Source: Reticulitermes lucifugus (Eukaryota > Arthropoda > Insecta > Blattodea > Rhinotermitidae). From it: a DNA stretch of 64,000 bases. The stretch covers positions 9,857 to 73,856 of the forward strand of contig JAKCWW010001227.1 of assembly GCA_026260175.1 (NCBI GenBank). Direction: 5' to 3'. Positions 12,377-21,479 of this stretch are shown one piece after another. Below the pieces are notes generated by a model that made no database searches, was not told the origin of the DNA, and saw only the letters and a program-made list of their open reading frames with translations. Within the stretch, counting starts at the first letter, position 1, and each line of letters begins with the position of its first letter. Position numbers and translations under genes: made by a program.

Positions 12377-12639
12377 TTACTGAGGCGCAGGGACGACAAC
12401 TTGTACGTAGTAGTTTTATTTCAGACGCTTTTTATTTACATTCTCACTCCGAAGCAGAAGTCAACATTTCACACCCATGCAATCTGTATCTGTCTGGCGC
12501 TGCAGCACTGTATGGTGCGGGTCACTCCGTTGCCTGGGTACATGGATCCTGTTTTTAGGCATTCGGTAGCACTCTTTGGACTTGGTATTGGCTCATCGCA
12601 AAGCGAGTACTTACACAAGAGAAAAGAAACACAAGCCGT

Positions 12640-12782
12640 AGACTTGTATTCGGTACATGCCTGGTTCGAATCTTGTTCCAGACATTGACCATCATGACTG
12701 GGGTTTTGTCGAGGTTTTCCTCAGTCCTTCTAGGCAAATGCTAGGATTGTACCTTAACTAGGCCACGATCGCTTCTTTTTAC
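12640..12782 (+). mobile_element. tRNA-like SINE, family E, 3' part
   Basis: A box B-like 'cctggttcgaatcttgttcc' (12659-12678) is followed by 'gttttgtcgaggttttcctc', 'aggcaaatgctagg', 'taccttaactaggcc' and a T-rich end. This is a common insect SINE tail. Shorter copies lie at 4605-4672 and 44595-44640. No box A can be placed with confidence upstream. Confidence 0.55.
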
Positions 12783-12849
12783 ATTTTTTTAAATTCCTAA
12801 ATCGTCTTCCTGCTCGACGGTATGTAGTCTGAGTTAATGAGAACGCTGT

Positions 12850-12975
12850 AAAATAAACAGCAAACGCCACAAACACTGCAAACATTCAGACGTGGCCGAG
12901 CTGGGACTCGTAACCACGACTGCAGTAGTCTCCCTATTCGGGTGGCACAACAAGCAGCACGTCTTAGCCTGCACT
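12850..12975 (-). mobile_element. tRNA-like SINE fragment, family F (minus)
   Basis: On the minus strand 'gctaagacgtgctgc' precedes 'cccgaatagggagac' and a box B-like 'gtggttacgagtcccagc'. The order and spacing are those of a tRNA-like head. The acceptor ends do not pair as in a functional tRNA and the sequence runs straight on, so a SINE head is more likely than a tRNA gene. Confidence 0.5.
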
Positions 12976-13295
12976 TACAGCGATCTCCAGTACAACTGGA
13001 AGATAATATTGTTGTATATGTTGGATTATTGAACGTTGTGGAAAGCGTACTGTATCATAACACTTTTCGAACTGAACAATAACAAAGATTTCCAAGATAT
13101 GTTCTAATTTAATTTCTGTTTTGTTAATCTCGTTTCTAGGTTACACTTTGAAACCTGTGCAAAGTGTCTATGCTGTGCCTTGCCGCCACTGCTTTAGTGC
13201 CACACAATTGCACTGGCGCTAGCTGGTCTCGAACCCTGCTAGGCACAACTTTTGTAACACCGTAGAGTCTGGTACCCACGGTAGGTGTCACGGGT

Positions 13296-13358
13296 CACGA
13301 TGTCCGTACCCCTTTCGCAGGATTGAAAGATCCCGCGAAAGGGGTAGTGGATATCGTG
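13296..13358. repeat. Near-perfect inverted repeat (hairpin)
   Basis: The left arm (about 13296-13324) and right arm (about 13329-13358) pair over nearly 28 bases, with a loop of about four bases. The core 'tacccctttcgc' faces 'gcgaaaggggta'. Mismatches and one bulge suggest some age. It lies in a GC-rich island with tRNA-like fragments nearby and may be the end of an unrecognised element. Confidence 0.75.
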
Positions 13359-13359
13359 C

Positions 13360-14369
13360 CGCCACCTCCGAATATATGTTGCTTAGCTAAGCGGGCCGCT
13401 TTCGGTAGTTCCTTTCTCATTCACTTTCTCCCGCCGGCTATCTGAGGGGCTGATTTGGAAGGGAAGGGTGTAGGGATTAACTGCCTTACTGTAATAACAC
13501 ACACCGAAAACTGTATGAATATATTACAAAGAAACATAGACATCATATCTGGGGATGGTGATTCTAACCACTGCTTCTGCCGCTGAACTGATAAAGTTCC
13601 TGCACCCTTGGAGAACACAAATGCTCCGAAACTCATTTTGCTATAATATTCATAATAATTTGGCCTGTCTTATATCTTGTCACACCAAAACACGTAAGTA
13701 CTTCATTCACAACTTGCCATCGCCCCTTACCTTGAATTCAGATGAACCATGCACCCAAGTTACTGTTGTGGCCACATCTGCGTAGTATGTCCGGCGACTG
13801 ATATAGTCTGTCCTAGCAACAGTTTTAGTTTCTCCTTACTGACACAGTCCCCTCCAACAACAGCGTCTGAACCTCCAAATTATCATTTACAGGGGTTTTT
13901 AAGCTGTAAACCAGCTACGTTTACAGTACTGTTTGCTTGTTGCAGTAATCACTGCGTAGCACTTGTTGTTATACCTGCTGCTTTTCTGCTGACAATAGTT
14001 TTTCACGACTAGGTCATACACGTACGCATACTCACAGCACAGACCTACATGTTTTGCTGAACAGTAAAATTGTTTAAAACTGCCGTAATAATACGAGCAG
14101 GTGAGCGAATTGTGGTGAGTGGACCGCATCTTGTAATGCACGGCATTACCTTTTCTAACATTTTTCCTGAATTTTTGTTATATTTCATACCTGTATTTTC
14201 TATTGTCTGTACATTTATTTGTCTCATGATTCTATAAACTTACTCAGCCTTGCCAAGCTCAGACGTCAGCACGACTTCTGTCTCAGGACAGTCCATCTGG
14301 TATGTATGGTCACATACTCGCAGTGCCGCTGGGTACTTTTTCTACGAGCACTTAATTTTCCTTAATAAG
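13360..14369. other. No recognised feature
   Basis: Short frames on both strands (70-87 codons) show no family resemblance. No repeat was identified. Confidence 0.45.
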
Positions 14370-14613
14370 ATTTCATTTCACCAGTATTCCATATTTATTC
14401 ATCTCTTATCTGGGGTCTGGACAATTTTCCGATATGTCGCAGGCATTAGGACAGATTTGTTTTCGGAATACGCAGGTTTACCCCGTCAGTTATCATTCTA
14501 ACAGTGCTCCATACTCACCCATCTAGCATCTGTGTGATGTGAAATTTGTCCACAGGCTGCGTTTTCATGTATTATTCCACCAATGCTCCATATTCATTCA
14601 TCTATCATCCGTG
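14370..14613 (+). repeat. Three degenerate direct repeats before a SINE
   Basis: The phrase 'ctccatattcattcatctat' recurs in diverged form near 14387, 14507 and 14587, each time followed by 'c.tctg.g' or similar. Spacing is about 120 and 80 bases. The last copy abuts the SINE at 14614. Confidence 0.5.
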
Positions 14614-14895
14614 GGAGTGGGCCGGGATAGCGTAGTCGGTATAGCGACTCGCTACGGGGTGGACGGTCCGGGGATCGAATCCCGGTTCGGGTGAGATTTT
14701 CTGAACCCGTCCACCCAGCCTCCTGTACAATGGGTACCGGGTCCCTTTCCCAGGGGCAAAGAAGCTGGGGTGTGGCGTTGACCACCCACCCCCATCTAGC
14801 GCGAAGGTTAAGGAAATGATAGAGCTGTTCCTCTACACCACCTCTGGGCTTCCATGACCTGTTGCAGGGCGACCTTTCTGTCATCCGTTGGATCG
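14614..14895 (+). mobile_element. tRNA-derived SINE, family B, full head
   Basis: This is the best-preserved head of family B. Box A is 'gatagcgtagtcggtatagc', an anticodon-arm-like 'actcgctacggggtgg' follows, and box B is 'ggggatcgaatcccgg'. The body has 'acccagcctcctgtac', 'tgggtaccgggtccctttcc' and a tail with 'tagagctgttcctctac' and 'gggcttccatgacctg'. Other family members lie at 18842-19030 and 35239-35546 (minus) and 29140-29400 (plus). The 117-codon minus frame 14594-14947 is only the antisense reading of the SINE. Confidence 0.88.
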
Positions 14896-14899
14896 ACAT

Positions 14900-15924
14900 T
14901 TTGCACATAAGTCGCGGTCTTCCGGATAGAGTCTCACCCCACTCCAAGAATAAAAATATCCCTTTCTCGCATCCTCATTGACATCTTAGGTGTCCATCTA
15001 CTTCCCTGTGTAGTAATTATTCAAACATCTTGCTCAGTTGAAGCACTAATGCCTGGCCCGAGTGACGTGTGGTATCCCTCAACGAATGCTGTTTGTCTGT
15101 GGTCCCTTGTCTGTCCACACAGTTACAGCACTTGTATTTTGTGCTGACGGTTTACATTTTTTCTAAGTTTCTTCCGGGCATATTTATAGCCCACTGACTT
15201 GTCTAAATGTTAACCATTTGTTCTTTCACTTTGCTTCCATTTCATACCTGTGTATCTGCGATAATTCTTTCCGTTAGGCTATTTCATGGCTATTTAACTA
15301 ATTTTAATTTGTATTGTAGTTTTAAGCAATGAAATCTGAAGACTAGCTATATTAGGGAATTCTTCCATTTTCAGAGACGCCAAAATCTGTTTTTATTTAA
15401 ATTTTTTGTGATGAATTTTTCATACCGAAGGATTACATGTTAATAGGCTTTAATACTACTAACAGGCATATTCGTAACCTGGTAGGTTATGGAGGAGAGA
15501 TATGAACTTACAAAAATTTTGGGCAAAGTGTTTTGCGCGGTTACAATGTTATTCCCAACATACACATTTATAGGCATAATGTTTAATATTGTAACATAAA
15601 TAATATGAACATATTGTACGCCAGAATATTTGAGGTGGGAGAGACACTAGCCCCACCTTTGATGCTGAAACAATGTTTGGTAAAACTCTCCGAAGAATGT
15701 GCAGCTTCAGTTGTAATGTTTTGGGTATAAAATGTAACGTATTGAAATGATCCCGTTTGAAATACGTACAAGTACATAGCTTTCCGTTTGAAGACGATTC
15801 TCCCACAGGAGATACATTACGAACATACAACATAAGACTATTCTATGGGCTTCTAATGTTGGTGTATGGCATCTGAATTCAATGATTATATGGACATTTT
15901 CCATCGTGTATATTAACATGTAAC
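14900..15924. other. No recognised feature
   Basis: AT-rich DNA with short frames only. It runs up to the inverted-repeat element at 15925. Confidence 0.45.
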
Positions 15925-16118
15925 ACAATACTACTTTTCGGGGACAAGATCGGTCCCCGTCTTCAGTCCTGCTTCTTCCAAGACAGTATGTTGTATTTAC
16001 GAATTTGACTCCTGTCGTGTTTAAACACAGTGTAAATAAGTATCGTGTAGTATCAGTCTCTTTGGAAGAAGCAAGCTTGAAGGGGGAACCGAGTCTGTCC
16101 TCAAAACGTAGTAGTGAG
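15925..16118. mobile_element. Palindromic (foldback) element with two motif copies
   Basis: Two arms face each other across about 90 bases of spacer. 'gcttcttccaaga' on the left (about 15971-15983) matches the complement of 'tctttggaagaagc' on the right. Further out, each arm carries the two-stem motif: minus strand at 15934-15966 with inner stem GGGGAC/GTCCCC, and a degraded plus-strand copy near 16074-16113. The 150-codon minus frame across it is not a gene. I infer a small non-autonomous element; no superfamily is recognised and no target-site duplication is clear. Confidence 0.6.
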
Positions 16119-16580
16119 TTAAATTTTAATACATACATTGGAAAAAGTCCATAATTCAATTAATTCAGATAAGACATGACTTTTTGTGTGTGTTGAAACG
16201 TAAACATTCGAAGGCGGTACACATTTCTGAGGTAGTAAGAAACTTAAGTTAATTGGAAGCTGCAATAGTGGAAATTATGTTCATAATTTTACCACTAATT
16301 TGTGTAATTATTAATTAAATCGTGCTACGTAGAATGAAACACTGAAGGGAAGTAGGTGTCAAGTAAAGCGCAATGATTAAATTATAAGAAAGTGTTCTTT
16401 GACCTGTGTTTTTTTTTTGGATATGGATCGTCGACTCTTACTACAAGATTGTTTGAGGACAGAGAACTGAAGAGAATATTTGAACCTGAGAGAGATTAAG
16501 TAGCATAATAATGGATTATATTTAAAAATGATAGGCATGATTGATACCACTAAGTTGATATTATTATAGTGATCAACTAA

Positions 16581-16660
16581 AGGAGGATAAAGTGGGTAGG
16601 ACACGTAGAATGTGTGTGCATGGGAGAGCTGCGAAATACATACTAATTTTAGTTGGGTTT
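16581..16660 (+). mobile_element. Short LINE C-terminal scrap
   Basis: One frame reads RRIKWVGHVECVCMGELRNT, matching the RRMRWAGHVARMGE..RN signature near the end of a LINE reverse-transcriptase ORF that is frequent here (see 17017, 24040, 31634). The match fades after about 25 codons. Confidence 0.5.
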
Positions 16661-17016
16661 ATTTTGAATTTGATGAGGGTGACAAACATAGGCAACATGA
16701 GGAGAGGTTGTATATGAGGCTTGGAACGCAACTTCTTGGAAAACCTTTTTGGAAATGAATATTTGAATACATAGGTTCCACCTACAAGCCTGTGCGACGA
16801 TGAGCTGCTCACACTTTGGGAAGACATTTTTCGATTTCAGCTAACCCTTCGTCGTTCGATTAGTTGTTACATTACACATGTAATCAAATGTAAGCATATT
16901 TTCTTTTTCCTTCTTTCTTTTTTCCCCTCTTGGTGCTGTTCCGAGTAAAGCTTTCGATAGTATCGTTGACAGGCGTTACGGTTACAATTCTGAGCCAAAT
17001 ATTGTTACGGTGGTCA

Positions 17017-17245
17017 GGTTAGGGAAGATGGGATGGACTGGGCGTGTCGTACGCGTGGGAGATGTGACAGTGTATACAGAATTTTAGTAGAAAACCTGAA
17101 AGGAAAATGCCACTTGGGAGACCGTGACATAGACGACAGGGTAATATTAGCTTGACTTTTGAAAAATCGGATACGAAGGTTCGTCCTCGATTCATATGGC
17201 TCGGGATAGGGATCTCTCATTGGCTGCTGTGAGTAAGATATTAAC
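17017..17245 (+). mobile_element. LINE reverse-transcriptase ORF, C-terminal fragment
   Basis: The translation begins KMGWTGRVVRVGDVTVYTEF. After several stops it continues, in another stretch of the same family, as KIGYEGSSSIHMARDRDLS. This follows the family order 'RWAGHVARMGE..NAYR', 'KRPLGRPRRRWEDN', 'EIGWEGVDWIHLAQDRD.WRA'. Only the extreme C-terminus of the non-LTR ORF is present, as expected from 5' truncation during target-primed reverse transcription. It is clearly dead, with several in-frame stops. Confidence 0.75.
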
Positions 17246-17896
17246 CCCTAAGGTTCGCTATGAGGCGGTGAATTTTTTTGTTAACCTTAGAGTCTGCATT
17301 CCTCAGAAAAAGCTTTGCTGAATGCAGTTAGGTTAGTTAATTCCAGAATATGTTCTCTTTTAATGATATACCGACTTTCTTTTATCAGAGTTTTATACAC
17401 TCCAAAATTTGTATAAGAATTTGGAAATTTATAAATGAAGTAATGAAACGGGAAATTTAATGTGATAAAGAATCACAATTCACGTCACCATACCAAAATG
17501 TTTCACTGCAAATCTTAGGAAAGACGCCCCATTTTTAACGTTTTCGGGCTGTCTAGACTGCGCTGATTGAGTACTGGGTACTGACTGGACTGTGAACGTC
17601 AGGTGAGCCCGACTGAACAAGGAAAGGAAATTTAATTATTTATATTCCTTGTACAATTATTTTGTTTGGAGAAAGTTGTTTTTTCGTCTTCGGAGTGGAG
17701 TTTCTTGAAAGAGGTAAAGTAATTGAATGGGAGATCTGTGGGCGGTGTGTCTTAGTCAAAGTCCCTTCAGCACTGCAGATGTAACTTCACAGTCGTCTCC
17801 ATACTATGGCTGATTTGAAGTTGGTTGAGGTGGGGGAGGGGAAAGGTGGACTGAAGACGCCTTGCAATCAATTTCCCTTTACTGCACCTCTCCTTC

Positions 17897-17927
17897 TCTG
17901 TCTGTCTGTCTGTCTGTCTCTGTCTCT
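17897..17927. repeat. (CTGT)n microsatellite
   Basis: Short CTGT run passing into CTCTGT. Confidence 0.85.
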
Positions 17928-18208
17928 CATCTGAAAAGTTGCACGCAGCTTCACCTACAGCTCCCGTGTGTTTACCCTGAACCGATCTAGTAAACATGTA
18001 TCAATCCTTATTCAAACATGATTTTATCTCCTAGCAGTAAGTTTGCTTTTAGTGCGGTAGGGTGGGGTGGTGCTCTCAGACGTCAAGTTCGCTTGGTTAG
18101 CAGAAGCTATCCATTTCGGACCTAGAAGATGAAGGCTGTAGATAACATTTATATATATACATATATAATTGAAATAAACTGTAAGAATTTTGAATTTGTA
18201 GATATAAT

Positions 18209-18484
18209 GTGGTGCAGTTGGTTGGGGCGCTGCAATACAAGCCGGAAGGTCGCGGTTCCGAGTCCCGATTTACATAATCCTTCCGGCCGCATTATGGCCC
18301 TGGGTTCGATTCGGTCTGATAGAAATGAGTACTACGAGTGTCTCCTGGGGGGTAAAGGCGGCCGGTGCGTAGAGATGAAAAACTTGTTATTTTCATATGC
18401 GAATTGCCTGGAAATTCTGGGATCCTCAACCTCCTAGAGTCCTCAGGGCCTGTCCAGGCCTGTATAGGGATTGCTTTACCTTTA
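18209..18484 (+). mobile_element. tRNA-derived SINE, family C
   Basis: The head has box A 'gtggtgcagttggttggggc' and box B 'cgcggttccgagtcccga'. The body reads 'ccggccgcattatggccctg', 'aatgagtactacgagtgtct' and 'ggggggtaaaggcggcc', and the tail reads 'tgcctggaaattctgg', 'cctcaacctcctagagtcc', 'gggattgctttaccttta'. A minus copy with an intact target-site duplication is at 60856-61161. Confidence 0.85.
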
Positions 18485-18841
18485 CTTTTATTTTAGGTAA
18501 AATGTAACATTGCAAGAGTTGAAGTACCCTTTCCTCACTGACAAGTTTGGAATTTCCACTGACGGTATAATGTTATAGACACTAGTACTCTCTATACCTG
18601 CTGTACTTAGTAACCGCAGTAAATGCCAAAGATACTCGTAATTGCGTGATATTCAGATAAAATCTATAACTCACCGTATAAAATTATACGTCTTCCTTTA
18701 AGTTTCTAAATTAATGTTGAAATTGTCGTCTCTTCTGCAAATGCATAAGAAAGCTAAAGGATCCCCTTGCTGAATTAATGAAGAAGCAGCCAGAAATGAC
18801 ATATGCAGAGGGAAATGGCCTTCGACACTAAATGCGTTGAG

Positions 18842-19030
18842 CAGTTAGCTTCATGTGTTGACCGTTTTACCCCCGGCAGTAAGCTACTTGTACACATTGA
18901 ACAGGACCAGGCTGCGCCCCAGAGCCAGTCTGAACACGGTCGTATAAGAACATTGTCCACCTTTGCTTGTATGGAACTACGACTATCCGGTGGTTCAGAC
19001 AACAGCGCGACTAAAACTAAGCTGTGTGGC
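18842..19030 (-). mobile_element. SINE, family B (minus), 3' truncated
   Basis: In plus reading, 'cgttttacccccggcagtaa', 'gtacacattgaacaggacc' and 'ctatccggtggttcagac' keep the spacing of the family B consensus read backwards (body, then the tRNA-like head on the right). It is diverged. The frames translated over it (18803-19222 plus, 18775-19143 minus) are repeat by-products that run into the adjoining microsatellite. Confidence 0.5.
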
Positions 19031-19068
19031 TTCACTGTTACGCGTACACTTGGGTCTGTGTGTCGTGT

Positions 19069-19680
19069 TTGTATGTATGTATGTATGTATGTGTGTATGT
19101 ATGTATGTATGTATGTATCTATGTATGTATGTGTGTGTGTCATGTTTGTATGTATGTATGTGTGTGTGTCATGTTTGTATGTATGTATGTATGTATGTAT
19201 GAATGTATGTATGTATGTATGAATGTGTGGATGGATGGATGGATGTATGTGGTATGTGTATGTGTATGTGAGTATGTATTATGTATGTATGTATGTATGT
19301 ATGAATGAATGTATGTATGTATGTGTGGATGGATGGATGTATGTATATAGTATGTGTATGTGTATGTGAGTATGTATATGAGTATGTATGTATCTATGTA
19401 TGTATGTATTATGTATTATGTATGTATGTATGTATGTGTGAATGTATGGATGGATGTATGTAGTATGTGTATGTGAGTATGTATGTGAGTATGTGTGTAT
19501 GAATGTATGTATAAATGTATGTATGTATATATGTATGTGTGGATGGATGGTTGTATGTAGTATGTGTATGTGAGTATGTAATTGAGTATGTATTATGTAT
19601 GTATGTGTATGTGAGTATGTATGTATGTGTATGTGAGTATGTATGTATTATGTATGTATGTATGTATGTATGTATGTGTA
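19069..19680. repeat. Compound (TATG)n microsatellite, about 610 bp
   Basis: Nearly the whole stretch is GTAT/TATG tetranucleotides with GGAT blocks and GTGTATGTGAG interruptions. A higher-order phrase (gtgtggatggatgg, then 'gtatgtgtatgtgagtatg') recurs roughly every 110-130 bases, so the array grew partly by duplication of larger blocks. Open frames on both strands (Met-Tyr-Val-Cys or His-Thr-Tyr-Ile repeats) follow from the unit. Confidence 0.95.
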
Positions 19681-20456
19681 CGCAGAACGACGCCTTCATT
19701 TCAACTTTACCTCGCAGTATTTGTCTACGGCAATTTTTAATGCAATGACGTTTAAAAACTTGCTTTCGCACCTTTTTCGTATAATCCTTTCTCTGCACTG
19801 TGAGTAATTTAAATCATGAACATTCAAGTTCGGGCCAGAAGCCGAACTATAGAAATTTATATTTTTATCTCATGTCATGTTTTAAATAATTATATGTGAT
19901 CATTATTAATGCGAGAAAGGAAATTAAATGAAGAAGCTCATCAGTTACAATTTTAACGCTTTAAAGATTAAGATGAATCAACATTATATTAAACATTCAG
20001 TTCATATCTCACAGAAAAAACAATGTGTATCCAATAGGAAAACCAGTCGTTTCATGCTGTTTAGAGAAATAATGGCTGTTCTTGTAGGAGTGATACGAAA
20101 CATGCCAACAAGCTCTGTGAATTCGGAGATTTCTGTGGTAAACATGGTGGCACATATATTTACGACTGGGCTTTAAAGTTTAAATTTATTTAAACGTCCC
20201 TGTAATTAACACACAATGCCTCGCTGGCATAAGTCCTACGTCAAGATACCCATTCACTTGCAGTTTTCTAGAAGGCCGTGGACTGAACGGCAATGCCTTC
20301 CGACCGTTATCGGACGTCAAAACACACACACACACACACTCTACAGTCCGCAGACTGACGAAATCCCTGTGTTCGCCACACACCTACCGACGTGCCTCAG
20401 TTCGGATTATACCAGTCTGGCGATTCACGTTGCAATTGCTATTGTAGTTTTCAGGC

Positions 20457-20893
20457 ATGGGGCTTTCTGGAGGAAACGCTTGTGCTCTTTCGATTACGCG
20501 AAAAACGAAGAATAGTGAGTGTGTAAAGCAGTGGTTGCAGAAAAGGGATACTTTGTCAAATATGTCGTTAGTAGCAGAACTTCTAATCTCCAGTGATGTG
20601 GATTTGAAAAACTATTTACGAATGTCTGGTGAATGTTTGAAAGTTTTGCTTCATTTGTTGAAGTGTCACATTGAATAGAAAAACACAATAATGAGAAGAG
20701 CCGACAGTGCAGAACAACGAGTAACTGTAACTTCGCATTCTTGTTTGGCAGCGAGGCGAAGCTTTGAAGACTTGAAGTTTGCAACAATTATCTCAACTCA
20801 AGCTCTTGGAAGACTATTCCTGAAACTTGGAAATTCATTTGCAAGGTGTCTGAGGAAAAATACTTAAAGGTATTAAAAGAACTTTATTTTTGA
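20457..20893 (+). pseudogene. PIF/Harbinger (HARBI1-like) transposase, N-terminal remnant
   Basis: From ATG 20457 the reading MGLSGGNACALSITRK, then VKQWLQKRDTLSNMSLVAEL and KNYLRMSGECLKVLLHLLK, follows the start of HARBI1-like transposases ('W...WL.KR...G.Y..L..EL', then 'F..FLRM....FD.LL..V'). After a stop at 20676, 'MRRADSAEQRVTVTSHS' fits the 'MR..I.AEERLA.TLRFLATG' block. In a second frame RRSFEDLKFATIISTQALG, and in a third KTIPETWKFICKVSEEKYLK, fit 'RSYEDLKF...ISPQALG.IIPETC.AIYK.L...YLK'. There are at least one stop and two frame changes. The catalytic DDE half is missing and the gene ends at 20893. Just downstream, on the opposite strand, lies the partner gene remnant (21170-21458), as in two-gene Harbinger elements. 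Confidence 0.82.
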
Positions 20894-21169
20894 ACTATTA
20901 CTGACGTATTAATTTTATTATTTTTTAAATGAAAGTAAAAACTATTTTTACATTTTTTTGTTAATTTTAATTCTCTTGTAAAATTTCGCTAATTTCAAAG
21001 TCCGGTTCAGCCATTCCTTGTCGTTTATTGAAAACATGGAATGTAGATATTTGATTAGGCGTGGCATTCGTTCGTCTGCATCTGCCTTAGTGTATGCCGG
21101 GAATTTCCAATATTTCCAAGGTAGGCATTAGAAGGTTCCGTGTTTCATTGTGCATTTACTGTATTGGTA

Positions 21170-21458
21170 GTACACAGCAAACACACGAGGAATCTTCTAA
21201 TTTATTTTGTAGTCCGTAATATAAAACAGTATTGCATACGTGTCCTGCGAAATTTACTTATTTTTCGGCCCTGCGCCATAATTTGCACGCAACTCATTTA
21301 CCAATAGCTTGAAATTTATCACCAGGTTTTGCCACAATTTTGTAAGCTTTATCTATAATATCATCCTTTCTGCTTCTGGTTCTTTTGTTGAACCAATTTT
21401 CCAATTGAGGAGGCGCTATAGATGGGGAATACATTTGGACAGTATAATCCGCCGGAGT
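21170..21458 (-). pseudogene. Harbinger partner (MADF/Myb-like) protein, C-terminal remnant
   Basis: A minus-strand frame begins TPADYTVQMYSPSIAPPQ, then LENWFNKRTRSRKDDIIDKA and YKIVAKPGDKFQAIGK. After one stop it continues VACKLWRRAEK, then another stop and VNFAGHVCNTVLYYGLQNKL. The 'F..(F/I)GK.VA..LR' followed by a 'FA...(I/V)N.VLY.G' pattern resembles the C-terminal end of the MADF/BESS-type DNA-binding proteins that Harbinger elements encode beside the transposase. Position, opposite orientation and closeness to 20457-20893 support one element with an internal deletion. The domain name is from memory and less certain than the transposase call. Confidence 0.5.
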
Positions 21459-21479
21459 TGGGTCGTGTGTTTATAACTA

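Noticed and set aside
14614-14690. Functional tRNA gene
   Set aside because: Boxes A and B are good, but the arms do not close into a cloverleaf and the sequence continues into a SINE body. The same holds for the heads at 18209, 24719, 30200, 54817 and 61161.
15707-16159. 150-codon minus frame
   Set aside because: It lies over a palindromic element and matches no protein family.
18803-19798. Open frames of 77-139 codons across the TATG array
   Set aside because: They translate a microsatellite and a SINE. Both strands are open for the same trivial reason.
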